64,000 nucleotides of DNA from Sclerodactyla briareus (lineage: Eukaryota; Echinodermata; Holothuroidea; Dendrochirotida; Sclerodactylidae): the NCBI GenBank assembly GCA_026419785.1, contig JAODTK010004477.1:62001-126000 (forward strand), read 5' to 3'. A program made the position numbers and the translations under genes. The notes below the pieces were generated by a model that searched no databases, had not been told where the DNA came from, and was given only the letters and a program-made list of their open reading frames with translations. Shown here in pieces: positions 1-11,903 of the stretch. Position 1 is the stretch's first letter. The number at the start of each line of letters is the position of its first letter.

Positions 1-1019
1 TGTTTTCATTTTGTTTTTGTAGGATAATGTCCCCCTTTGTACCCATAAAGTTGCGAATACACTGTCACACACCACCCACTCTCGTCCTTATATTATTGTA
101 AACTTTGACCTATGGGTTCATACTATCCCCTCATTGCAAATGTTTGCTGTGATCGATTTTATTAATTTACATAATCTGTTCTCTCTATACTGGACAACCA
201 TTAATAAAAGTTCCTGTTCTAACTATCATTCAGTAGAATGAGGGTTCCGTATGCAACATCTCAGACGTTCATCACTGTGTAGTTCCTGTCTCCCTCACGG
301 TTTGGATTGTCATACCGGTCTTAAAGCATTCAAGTCGGTGTCCCGTAAATAATGCTTCATAGTTTCCTTTTCGCATCCTTTCTACCCAAAGCAATTGTCG
401 CTGTGTGTTAGTGCTGTTCATGCAGTACGATCTCGCCGTTATGGCTGCGATGTCTGCGTCGTCCATATCGGTTTTCGGACCTTAACTTCTAAATGCAAAA
501 AACCCTCCAAGCTACAATGATGTTATGACAAAGTGCTCAGTTGTTACTGTGTTCCGCGGCCAAACACACACCATCTTTCTACTTCAAAAGAACACTGCGG
601 CCCTCTTTTACACCAAACAAATTAACAAAACATAAGTTGGGAGAAAAGAAAGAAAAAAAAAACAAAGGGCGGATGGGTGGTCATACTTAATGACAGATGC
701 CCCAATATCGGATTCAGAGGTTCTAATGATGTTGATAGTGGAGGCAAAGGGCATAATGACTATTACTTGGGTGTCTTGTAGGATGGTGGGTGCCCATTAC
801 AGGCGGATTCCCAATCTTAAAAACAGGGCGATCGCCAAAAAAAGTATCTCGGGCTGTTGCGGAGATCGGTGTGGTTTTTATTATCACTACACATAAACAA
901 CCAACTGTAATCAGGACATGTAAAGTCAAACGAACATCCCATATTTTCAAATAAAAACACATAAAAATTCCTGAAAATTGAAATTAATGAAAAAAACTAG
1001 TACAATAACTAATATAAAC
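1..1019. other. No confident gene; possible small minus-strand exon
   Basis: Nothing recognised. A 64-codon minus-strand frame at 272-466 (MDDADIAAITARSY at its start) contains RQLLWVERMRKGNYEALF and a GTATGA that could be a donor. The pattern is vaguely like the N-terminal part of a PIF/Harbinger nuclease, but the match is too weak to call. The segment at 827-838 contains GGGCGATCGCC, the motif that opens family-R copies at 3994 and 19264, so a degraded R copy may begin here. Confidence 0.3.
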
Positions 1020-1735
1020 TAGACATGCTGGTGGGTAAACCGCCCAAAGTGTATTTCCCACCTCGTGATCAGTTGGTGAAGATGTTGCCTGAGTTTGCCA
1101 GTGGATGGCATTATTGAGAAAAGCGCTTGAACAGTCACCTCTAAAAGTTTCGTTTAAAATCCTCAAACTTTCGATAATAGCCTAATTTGACCTATGGGTG
1201 GACCTTGAAATGGACCTTCCACTGTTTTTCGTGACCAAACATTGTCCCCACCTACCAAGTCTGTGGAAGTCCAACCAACTTTTGAAAAGTGCGCAAATTA
1301 TGCAAATTAGTTGACCCTGCCAGTGCCGGCGACATCACTTTCAACTCATCTGAGATTCCACGGGTTGGGAGAGTATGGCGCTAACGGAAAAATCTCCAAT
1401 CGTGAAAAATTATGCAAATTAGCGGACCCCGCTTCATGTGGCGACGACCACTTTCCAACTCATCCTAGATTTCACTAAGCGGAATGTGGTGCCAATTAAG
1501 TTTAGGCTCAACGGACAAAGTGTTTTGGAGAGTTATTGCGCTAACAAGAAAAGCGGCAGGACATGGGTTGCCAAGTTTAGGGCTTTCAAACGGACAAAGT
1601 GTTTTGAAGAGTATGGCGCTTAACAAGAAACGAGAGGTGGACGCGGGGAGGCAACGGGCGGGGCGGACGCTGGCGGCGGGCGGGACGCGGAGACGGCAAA
1701 GCCAAACATAATATCCCCGAAGTGGGGATATACTA
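1020..1735 (+). repeat. Family H repeat copy, short, hairpin at both ends
   Basis: It opens with GGTGGGTAAACCGCC at about 1028 and closes with a hairpin, AATATCCCCG-AAG-TGGGGATATA, at about 1710-1733. Just inside the 3' hairpin is a GC-rich segment (about 1630-1695) of GGCGG/GGACGC words. The same order, from TAAACCGCC hairpin to GC-rich segment to ATATCCCC hairpin, recurs at 53783-57413 and, inverted, at 40075-42765. Inside are GTCCCCACC..AAGTTT and ATTATGCAAATTAG phrases shared with other repeats. No coding capacity is seen. Confidence 0.6.
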
Positions 1736-2440
1736 ATAAGTTTACTCTTAATACAAAATTCCTTTAATTGTTTTTCTGTCTTCATGCCCCCCCCCGTCCA
1801 CTCTCTCTCCATAAATTAACCACAACTTTGAATAGGTTTTAACGCTCAGTCAAAAACTCACTCTTTGACAAAATTCAACTTGAAATGTTTCTAAATCCCC
1901 TTCAGCAGCCCAGAGCGGCTTTTGCCTTTTAAAATCATTTCCTCATTATTCAGTGCCTTTTCTTTTACGAGCAGTAGGACCTGCATTCCCCGGCCCCCCC
2001 GCCAGGCAGCAAACCCCCTCTCCTGCCTCCCCACACCCCAACAAAACTATCCCATGCCGAGGCAAAGATGTCCAAAAATATATATCTTCAAAAGGGGACA
2101 GCATTTGCCACCGTCCCCAGGAAGAAGAGAAGAAAGAAAAAAGAAAGAAAAATTGTTACAGTATTTGAAGGTTTCTAATCAAACCTATCAAATTGTTGGG
2201 TATAAGAGAGGGTTCGCTTGGGCGCTTATAACAGACAAAATTGTAGAAGGGCTAGGTGTTACCCGTTCTCGGTTTATTCTAACAGAAGATATATATGAGG
2301 AATTCAATCCAAAATTCATGAACATCAAAAACATCGGATCCAGAAAAAATGTTATGACCATACCTATTGATTTTGGCGAAATTCTTACAAGTTGGACATT
2401 GGAATATAATATGCAATTTAGGACACATACAATGACCTCT
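1736..2440. other. Unassigned stretch
   Basis: A 177-codon plus-strand frame (1922-2455) crosses a C-rich and purine-rich tract and then AT-rich DNA. It has no recognisable domain and changes composition abruptly, so I treat it as chance. No other signal is visible. Confidence 0.4.
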
Positions 2441-3601
2441 ACAGACCCCAGCTGACCTCCAAAATGACGGACAAAGGTGGATCACCATCTACCAAGTTTC
2501 ATGGAATCCAACAAACTTGCAAAAATTGAATAAATTATGAAATTAAAAACTCTAATGACCTCCAGTGACCCCGACTTCAATCTTAAATTTCTCAGGAACC
2601 ACTAGACCACATCCACAAGTTGTTTCGTGTTGAGATTCGACAAACTTGAAAACATTCGAATAAAAATGCAAATCGAGAGATGGGCGCACTTAATTAGATA
2701 TCATCAGGCTGAAAATCTAATCCGTCATTTACCTGCCATCCAGGTCCTACTGCCAAAAACTAATCACTGGAGCACACAGTTCTTGCAATAACATATGATA
2801 TATATTAATTAATAATATACATAAATAAATTAAAAAAAATATAATATAATAATACTAATAATATATATTATTAATATCATATATAATATAATTATATCTA
2901 TATTAAATATAATTATTTTTTAATAATTTTAAATAACATATATTAATATTATAATTACATATAAATATTATATTATTTTAATAATACATTTATTAAATAT
3001 AATAATAATATATATAATAAAATAATAATAATATATTAATAATTATAAACATATAATTTATATATAATATAGATATAAATATAATTAATAATATAAATAA
3101 AATATATAAATAATTATATTAATAATTTATATATAAATATTTCTTAATATTTATTATATAAATAAATATAATTAATTATATTATAAAAAATAAAATAAAA
3201 TAACAAAAATTTAAATTATAAATAAATTTAATTATAAAAATAAATATTATTAAACTATTTATAAATAAAATTTTAATCTTTCTATTATGCCTACAAATGC
3301 TTCTCCCCGCCCACTCACCTGCCCTACCATTTCCCATCTATAATGGGCTTCAAACCAATAATTTACATAAAATGAAGCTAATTACCCAATTTTAACGAGT
3401 TTGTGCCCAAAATCTTATCAGATCGGTACACCAACCCCCGGTGCTACACACAAAATTTTGTCAAAGTCAGCCTCACGGGTTGTGAGGAATCATGCGAACG
3501 AGAAAGCGTGACACACACCCACACACACACCACACAACACAAGTGCACCGCCATAGTGGCGACTATTGTCTCTTCCTAATTTCATTCAGGCTAGACAAAA
3601 A
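2440..3601 (+). repeat. Family R repeat, 3' part with terminal hairpin (copy 1)
   Basis: It shares subterminal phrases with the copies ending at 8358 and 20440: TGCCCAAAATCTTATCAGATCGG near 3408, then a CA-rich tract (3510-3545), then the terminal hairpin GTCTC..TTCATTCAGGCTAGAC (3568-3596) followed by A's. The homologous body is interrupted at about 2780-3290 by AT-only DNA. The 5' end is uncertain and may reach the GGCGATCGCC at 829. Confidence 0.6.
2780..3290. repeat. AT-only low-complexity tract
   Basis: About 500 bases contain almost only A and T, with irregular TAA, ATA and TTAAT words. It lies inside family-R copy 1 at a place where the copies ending at 8358 and 20440 have none, so it is a local expansion. 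It resembles a diverged (TAA)n-type microsatellite. Confidence 0.85.
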
Positions 3602-3984
3602 ATACTATAAATTTGAAAATAAATTTGTAAAATGCTGATTGCCCTGCATTATTTAGCATGTGAAAATAAGAGTAGAGAATGAAACTGCTCTGTTCCACAT
3701 TCATCTCTCTTTTCATGGAATCTTTCTTCCTCATTGAACCATCCCTCTCTCCCTGTGATCATTATTTTAATTACATAACATTATTTATCTACTTGCCACA
3801 TGAATGAACGAGCTGAAGCATCGGCCATTATCCAGCAAGTAATATCGAAAGTGTTGCTGCAAATGTTCACAGGGCAAAAAGCAATGGGCCTAATAATCAC
3901 AGACAATTAAACCTCTGCTAAGTGACTAACCAATGATCTATTCAATAACGGAAAGTGGAGTACCCACTGCCAGTCACGATTTCA
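3602..3984. other. Unassigned spacer between family R copies
   Basis: Single-copy-looking sequence between the end of copy 1 and the GACAAGGCGATCGCCCC start motif of copy 2. No open frame, RNA or repeat is recognised. Confidence 0.4.
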
Positions 3985-6900
3985 AATTATGACAAGGCGA
4001 TCGCCCCAGTGTCTCGCCTGGTTGCGCGATCAGTGTTTCATCTAATGGTCACCATGCAAACAGTTACAAAGAATTTAAGGTGTTGCTTTTAAGATTTTGG
4101 TAGTAGCATTTAACACCCTACAATCAGTGACCAATTTCAAATTCGTAGGACTGATTATGGACAAGGTCTACGGAGAGTGAAGAAGTATAAGTTTTGTGGA
4201 AAGGTGACTAAGATCGCCTAAATTATGCCCAATTAGACACAATATTCAATCTATTGAAGCATTGGATCATTCACATATCTCAGGACACACTTAATACATG
4301 GGAATTCAACAAAACTGAACAATTGCATGACTGGAAAACTTTATACACACGTTCATATACCCCAGTGACTCGTGTCAATGTTAGTTAACATTGTGGGGGA
4401 AAATAACTGGTAGACCATACCAATCAAGCTTCTTCAGGAAAATCAAAACCAACTTTGAAAATTTGGGAAAACACCATGCAAAATAACACACTGAATGACC
4501 TCCAGTGTCTCCACCATGCTAAAGATAATCAATTACACAGTGAAATAATCACAAGAGTGCTCGTATCACAGAACATGAGTTGGTGATGGAATTGAAAAAC
4601 ATCTGAAACTTGTGACTTTGCATAAATTATTTCAAATTAGACGACGCAATTACCATATTTGACGCTGAATCGCATCAGTTAATCTACTTACATATCCCAC
4701 ATCTTGTGCCAAACCCAAGTCACCATAGCACTACGGTCATCTGTAATCTTGTAACGAGCCATGAAAAATAGATTACCTAAAATAGCCTAATAACATTACT
4801 TCAACTAAGGACACCGCTGGAGGTAGGGTTTTAGACTGCCAACTTATATATCCCCACTTTGCCAATAACCAGTTTATATTTTTTGCCCGTAACTCCTTAA
4901 ATAGCAACATTTAATTCCAAGACTCGACCTTTAACCACAGGACCACCTGACGAGGTCAAATTGAGGGCAGAGGTCACCACACATGCAGGTCAACAATTAT
5001 ATCACAATGGTGAAACCTTCCAAGCCTCAACGATATTCAACTTCTCCGATTTGGCCAGAAACAAGTTTTTGCCCCCTAAGTGACTTCGAATTACCTTTAA
5101 TGAATGGCAGTTTTTATGAAAATTGAACTCTCAATGGTACATCCACTCCTAAGAGTTTTTTGCATTCTGATAACAGCCCAGTGATATTGCCAAAAAAGTA
5201 TTAAAACCAGTTTTTGACCCCTACAGACGTTTAATGGACCTTCCATGAACTGGCGGGTTTTCGGTTTATAAAAAAATTGTACTCCTCCAGTGGTGGATCC
5301 ACTCATAAGAATCTTAATAATGCATTCCCCAAGTAACAACGCCTAATGGTATTGCAAAAAGATTAATTAAAAAAAAAACTTGGACCCCTTGAAAACCAAA
5401 GTATGCCGTCGGATCGGAAGCGGGAGTGGTGTCAACCATAAAAGAACACAAAGGTCTATCACCTATCCCAAAATATAACCAGTTTCTATTTTTTTTGCAG
5501 TAACTCCTTTAATACTAAGCCATTTATTTCAAGACCTCAACCTTTGGAACCAAATGCACCCGACAGAGGTTCAAATGGAGGTAAGAGCAGGTCACACACA
5601 TGCAGGTCAACAATTATATCACAATGGTTGAAACTTCCAACCTTCAAAGATCTTCAATTCTCCGATTATGGCCAGAGAAAACAGTTTTTGACCCCTCAAG
5701 TGACATTGCATGACTGTAATGACATGGAAGTCTTTATGAAAATTGTAATCGCCAGTTGATAACATCCAATCCTAGGAGCAATTTTGCATTGTAGAACATG
5801 CCCGGTGTATTGCAAAAAGTGCTAAAATAGTTTGTGACCCCTACGTGACCTTAAAGACCTTCAATGAATGGCGGTTTTTTAAAATTGTTATCTCCTGTAT
5901 GCATCCACGGCTAGAAGGCATATGCATTCGAATGAATACGCCTAATGTTATTGCTGAAAAGCTATTAAATCAAACTTTGACCCCTTGGAAATACCAAATT
6001 ATTGAGTCGATCGAAGCGGGATTGGTTTCCTCCATGAAGCACACACAAGTCTATAACATCAAAAAATAACGTTTCTATTTTTTTTGCCAGTAACTCCGTA
6101 AATAAGCAATTTATCAAGGAAGACTCAACCTTTAAACATGACCACCGACAGAGGTCAAATTGAGGTCAGAGGTCGGTACACACATGCAGGCAACAAAATA
6201 TATCACAATGTTGAAACTTCCAGCCTTCACAGATATTTCAATTCTCCGGATTATGGCCAGAAGAAAGGGGTTGACACCTAAGTGAACTTGAAGGCCCTTT
6301 GATACATGGCAGTTTTTATGAAAATTGTAACTTCCATGTAATTACATACACTCCTAGAGATTTTGCATTCTGCCCCTGATGAACATGCCCAGTGTATTGC
6401 CAAAAAGTACTGAAATCTGTTTTTGACCCATACGTGACCTTTGATGACCTTCAATGGACATGGGGTTTTATAAAAAATTGTTACTCTCCATGTGATGCAT
6501 CCACTACTAGAAGCATATTGCATTCCAATGAACACGCCTAATGTTATGTGAAAAAGCTATAAAATTAACTTGACCCCTTGTAACTACCAAAGTATGGGCA
6601 TCGAAGCGGGAGTTGGTTCCTCCATAAAGACACCAAGGGCTATTCAATATACCAAAAATAACCAGTTCTATTTTTTTTGCCCGTAACTCCTTAAAGAACT
6701 TTATTCAAGATCAACTTAACCAATGGACCACCGACAGAGGTCGAATTGAGGTCAGAGGTCACCACCCATGAGGTAACAATTTTATATCACAATGGTGAAC
6801 CTTCCAGCCTTCACAGATATTCAATTCTCCGATTTGGCCAGAAAACAGTTTTGACCCCTAAGGACCTTGAATGACCTTTAATGACATGGCAAGTTTTATG

Positions 6901-8358
6901 GGCAAATTGTAACCTCATGTGTCATCCATCCTAGGAGCATTTTGCCTTCTGATGAACACGCCCAGTGCTATTGCGAAAAAGTAAAAGTACCAAAATCGTT
7001 TTGACCTCAGATTGAACTTTAATGACCTAGGATGACATGACCATTTGTATAAAAAAGGTAACCCTACAGGGGTTACAACCTGTACTGAAATATAAACCAC
7101 ATCAGGGAAGGTCATTGGAAGTTGTTGAGGAACACATACTATATGGCAGTTATATGCCCATGAGTGACCTTGAATGAATTTGATGAATGATGGTTTTTAT
7201 GGAAAAGTTCCACCATGAAGTACCACCCTGTTTGACAATTCAAACATTGCCAGCAATGTCAAGGTAAGTTGTCTCCAAAAAATATTAGTTTTTTGTCCCA
7301 TAAGTGACCTTGAATGCCTTGATGACATGTAGGTTTTTATAAGAAAAATGTAACTCTCGATGAGCTGCACGCAGTCCTACAAATTATGTATCCCAAAGTA
7401 TATGCCATTGCTATTGCCAAAAAGGTGGTATCTCAAAACCAACCTATGACCCCCGTAACTTGAGAACCGAGTGCCGATTGAAGCGGGAGTGTATTCGTAT
7501 CAGCACACAGAGCTCTGCCACATATCCTTAATTTGACAAAAATTGACAGTTGTATTCCTTGCCGTAACTCGAAAAATCCCCAAGGCACATTCATCAACAT
7601 TGACCCTTGACCTTTTGACTCATTTTAGGGTAGTTGACCTGCTGATTCGAAAATCACAATGGACAAAGCACTACGAAATCTAAGGACTTCGAATTTGAAT
7701 GAAAAATTTGACCTCTGATACCTTTGCACACAAAGGTTAAATGGGGTCAATTTATAGACTATTTCGATCGGAAGGGGGTACTTGAGATCCGAAAATGGCC
7801 TCGGAAAATTGATTCGGCCAAAAACATGGTAAGTCAAATGAGGTTAAAAGGTCACACAGATGGAGTGTTCCACGAGGTGAATCACAATGGGGCACCTTCC
7901 AACCTCGGCAGACATTTGGTTCCAAAGTTTGGCCAAAAAAAACAGTTTTTGACCCCGAATTGGACCTTTGGTGACCCTATTGTTACGACTGAAAATCTAT
8001 CGTTCATACCTCATATCCCGCCATCTAGTGACCAAACCAAGCAACCATAGCACATACGGTTCATCTGTTAATCTTGCTCACGAGCTAAAAACAATAAATT
8101 ACAAAAATAGGCTCCAAGTACCTTACTTAATTTGTGACTTGCGTGCCCAAAATCCTAATAGATCGTGTCAACAACCCCGATGTACCGGAAAATTTCGTCG
8201 CAATTGCACTGCCGTTCGAAAGATATCCTGCTCCCAAGGAAGGTGAAAACACACACACGCACACGCAACACACAACAACGCACACGCACCCATAACACAA
8301 CACAGCCATAATTGACCACTAAGTCTCCTCCTGAATTTCATTCAGGGCGAGACAAAAA
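3985..8358 (+). repeat. Family R repeat, long copy with tandem core (copy 2)
   Basis: It starts with GACAAGGCGATCGCCCCAG (3994), which contains the palindrome GGCGATCGCC and is shared with 19262. It ends with the hairpin GTCTCCTCCTGAA..TTCAGGGCGAGAC (8323-8353) followed by AAAAA. The 5' flank (3985-4800) and 3' flank (7980-8358) match the short copy at 19255-20440. Between them sits an array of about 0.6-kb units (4885 to about 7600). A CA-rich tract at 8245-8300 lies just before the terminal hairpin in all copies. The layout of conserved ends, tandem core and 3' hairpin resembles Helentron-associated or pearl-like nonautonomous elements. That assignment is inference, since no transposase or Rep/helicase is present. 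Confidence 0.6.
4885..7600 (+). repeat. 0.6-kb tandem repeat array rich in TGACCT/AGGTCA
   Basis: Unit starts can be tracked by the phrase TGCC(C/A)GTAACTCCTTAAATA at about 4885, 5497, 6086 and 6680, a period near 590-610 bases; the array degrades after about 7000. Each unit holds two related subrepeats of about 165 bases, each running from a TGACCTT..TTTTTATGAAAATTGT segment through CTCC..GTGATACATCCACTCCTAG to GCCAAAAAG. A linker contains AGGTCA repeats, TCAATTCTCCGATTATGGCCAGA and GCGGGAGTTGG. Related units occur at 40840-42140 and 54350-55800. There is no plausible protein product. Confidence 0.85.
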
Positions 8359-8985
8359 GCAACCAGGTTAAGAAAGTAATCCTAACATACACTGGCAAAG
8401 GGTGAATGAAAGATATGGCTTAAATATTCCAAAAACAGATCATAAGTCAAACAAGATTTGAGTATTCCCAGGTTGTGTTTAATGTTGTGATATTGTATTA
8501 TGAACCCGGAATACGGTTGTTAACGTTTGTTAGTCACTGGCCACAGTGAAATGAAGTATAGGCTATAAATCTTTCCCAAAAAAGATCATTAATTCGACAA
8601 GATTTTAGTATTCCCAGGTTGTGTTAATGTTTGTGTTTGTATTATTATTAAACAGGAAAATGTTGTAACGTGTTATAGGTACCATATTTATTTGATTCGT
8701 TCTGCAAAAAATATAGAATAATTCATGTGATTTAACCAATTTGTGTATTGTACTAGTAAACTTTTCAACACATGCTAGCTTCGCTCGCATGTATTTGTTT
8801 GTATCATAATTGATTACAGTGACCGTTAAAAACATGCGAGCGTGTGAAATGATGTTAATTTTCTGCCTGATTTAGCATCAAAAAAAGTCGGAATATGTGG
8901 GAAAAGGCTTAGGCTTCTTTCGGCAAGCTGTGTGTTTATTTTGGTTGTATTGTACATCGTCAAAATCAAGTTCTGTATTCAAACC
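8359..8985. repeat. Short tandem duplication and spacer
   Basis: Two diverged copies of about 155 bases follow each other (about 8400-8555 and 8556-8690). Each contains AAGATTT..AGTATTCCCAGGTTGTGTT, a GTAACGTTTGTTA/GTAACGTGTTATA segment and a related context. Downstream, CGCTCGCATGT (8783) and ACATGCGAGCG (8833) form an inverted pair. No gene is seen. Confidence 0.55.
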
Positions 8986-11903
8986 TAGAGCACAATGGTG
9001 CTTGTAGGTCAATTGCACAAATGTATTAAAACGAATGTACAATTATGTGACTCAAAGGCTCAAAACATTATCAGGCCAACAAAGGACATTCAAAACAATG
9101 GCCGATTATGCTCTGTAATGATTTGACCTTCATTTTCATAGGGCCAAAGAGTGTCTTAGCAGTCAATGAAAATTGGTACTCAGGCCATCATCAATCACAA
9201 GAATGACAATCAAAAGGGAAAAGCATTTCACACCCGGCCTATTATTGTGCCCTTTTAATGACCTTCTATGGTCAAAGATGTCCCAGTTCAGTGTGGGAAT
9301 GTTGTGTAGAATCATTGCCAAAATAATCGGAATGACCAAGAGATGAAATACCATATGGGTTTCCCAATTGGTTCAGATGTTAATACTGACCAAAATGATT
9401 ATCCAATGTATACTGCGGAGAATAGGCCGCTTGACAGAAGCCACATGGTTGGAGTGAGGTTAAAAAAAATAGTAGGACTGACTGGCAATGTAGTAGTTTT
9501 GTAACTTGTTTGCAAATGGCCATCACCAAAATTGGCGAAATGACCGATGGACTAATAGTGACTACCTGCGAATAAACATTAATGTTGTCTCCTGGCTTGA
9601 GCAAAAAGAGGCAATGGAGGTGCACCCTCAAATAGAATGAATGGAGAATAATTTATGACTCCGCTTTAACGTGAATGGAGTATGGGATCATGTGTTCAAT
9701 TTTGAATGGACAGATCACCACAGGTGCCAGCGGTAGTGTCCATCACATGGCCCACCTTCTGCGGAAACTGTAGGTGGTCCATTGGCTACTGACCCAGACT
9801 ACAGAACCTAATGCACCGATCAAAACAGTAACCTCTCAAAAGCCCCATTTCAATGCACTGTGCATGAACCACATACCCTTTCATATGTACTCAATTAATA
9901 ATACCAACTAAACTGGCTCACTAGGTGATGATGATTTTATGAGCAGTCCACGGTTGTCATCCCAACTTCACCATTCCAAAAAAAATCAGACAAGGCAGCA
10001 TGTACAAAGAGTAAACAGAAGGTCTTCTCCTGATCTAGAAGTAATAGGCAATGGTATGACCAGAGACACTAGAGTGACCCACTCAGCTGCAAATGAAATA
10101 CAGGGGGGATTTACTTTAAGGGAATGGAATACAAGTCAATGAGTCAATAATTTGTCAATGAGGGATGAAAGGGGACATGCAGACAAAATCCAATTAGTTA
10201 ATAAGTAAATCTGGGTACCAGTGACAGGCTACTGCAGTGTTAGTGTAATTCACCTGGCTATCGAATGTCTAAGCTTATCACAACTGGTCATTTTAGTTGT
10301 TAAGAGAATGCTGCAGACATAAACTTTCAACATCAATTTCATTCGATAATATGGACAAATATGCACTATTTAGAATGGCCTTTAATGCTTCTTGACCTTA
10401 AATCACTGAACACTCGTTACCATATTCTGTGATAATGAACTGACAGAGAGTCCATGGGAATCCAACTAAATCTGTAGAGGAAAAAGAATTTTGCAGATTT
10501 TTCACATAGATAGTTTATATGCCCCTTTAAACAAACTTTTGACCAGAAAGTCTTGTAGGTATGGCTATTCCTCATTATGATCGAACATCCACATTATGCA
10601 CTAAATTGGTAGGCTGGAAGCATTTTGAGTGATGCAAGATGGCCCTTGGGTCACACTGGGCCGCAAGTCCCAAAATTTCTGAAAATCGGGAGGTTACAGC
10701 TATTAGACCGTTCATAATGACTAACCATCACACAATCTGTGAGAGCATTTTGCATGATTCACATTATGGGCCATATGGCCCACATTGGCCTTGGGCAGAA
10801 GTTCGCAAACACCACCAATTGCCACAACCCAAGGAGAATTACAAGTAAAAATCAATTCAAATCGTGTGGGAGGCGTTGCATTTAAAGTACCATGACGAGA
10901 TATTTCATGATATGGACCCTTTGCCCAAAGTGCATGGGAAAATGTTGACCCTGAAAACGCACAAGGTACAATCTGTTTACCACAGTAGGTCAGCAATGAG
11001 CATCAAATTTAAAAGAGGAGAAGAATTTTGCGTAATTTCCACATGATGTGAAACAGGGCATACACTGGGCCATGGGTTCCCAAAACCCTTGGGCACCCTG
11101 CAGGTACAACGATTGGACCATCATTATGACCAAACATCAGCACTGTGACAACAAAAATTTGAGGAGATACAAGATTTTGCGGTCTCATTATTAGGCCTGG
11201 GCAAATAGGCCCCTGTGACCCAAAATTTTTTTCTTTTCCCAAACACCCCCAATGGCCTCTACCCCAGGACATTACATGTAACGTTTAAAAAACAAGATAT
11301 GGGCTATTAGACCACAATCATGGCTGAACATCAGAACTGTGCAACAAACTTTGTAGGAGAGACAAGATTTAGTATGTCATATAACTTGGGCCCTAGGCCC
11401 ACTGGCCATGAGCCCAAATCCTGAACACCCCCAATGGCCCTCTACCAGGAGACCATTATGTGTAACTAATGAGAACATCAAATGGATTTTGTTGGAGGAG
11501 ATGGCATTCCACGTACTATGTGTGAATTTAATTAAAATGGGCCCTTAGCGCACGAGTGGGCTTGGATCAAAAATTCCTGAACTGAACACAGCGAAGGACG
11601 GTTGTTAGGCCCATCATTATTATGATGAACATCCACTATAAACAAAAATTTTCAAGAGGAGAACATTTGGGAAATTCTACACATAATGGCCTATAGTGCC
11701 CTGTTAAGGCCTTGGACCTTGACCTTCACAAGGTCAAAACATGTTCCCATGGGTCAATGAACAATGGTCCAAGTTCGGTCGAAATCCATCGCAGAATGAT
11801 GTTTGAGAACAAAAAGGGGCAATTGTTAACACACTGGATTGTAGGATAGAGGGCCATGCAGATTCCCAATAGCTCAACCAGCATAGTGGTTTGAGCTAAA
11901 ACC
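8986..11903 (+). repeat. Family P repeat, copy 1 (hairpin-ended, monomer core)
   Basis: It starts with the AGAGCAC-AATGGTGCT hairpin (8987), followed by GCACAAATGTA..GTACAATTATGTGAC, a start shared with 22821. It ends with the AGCTCAACCA..GTTTGAGCT hairpin (11870-11898). The core has GGGCCC-rich monomers carrying GAACATCAGCACTGTGC, GGAGGAGATACAAGATTTTG and CCCCAATGGCCCTCTACCC. The 3' subterminal block (11700-11870) has TGACCTTGACCTTCACAAGG and a GAT(A)G microsatellite. The 5' half (9100-10380) is more diverged. No protein-coding frame is recognised. Confidence 0.65.

Noticed and set aside
1707-1740. Classical Helitron 3' end (hairpin followed by CTAA-T)
   Set aside because: This copy has ACTAAT after the hairpin, but the other family-H ends lack a CTRR, so the match is not consistent.
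1922-2455. 177-codon plus-strand frame
   Set aside because: Changes from C-rich to AT-rich repeat DNA midway, has no domain, and the 3' part overlaps a repeat with homologues that are not open.
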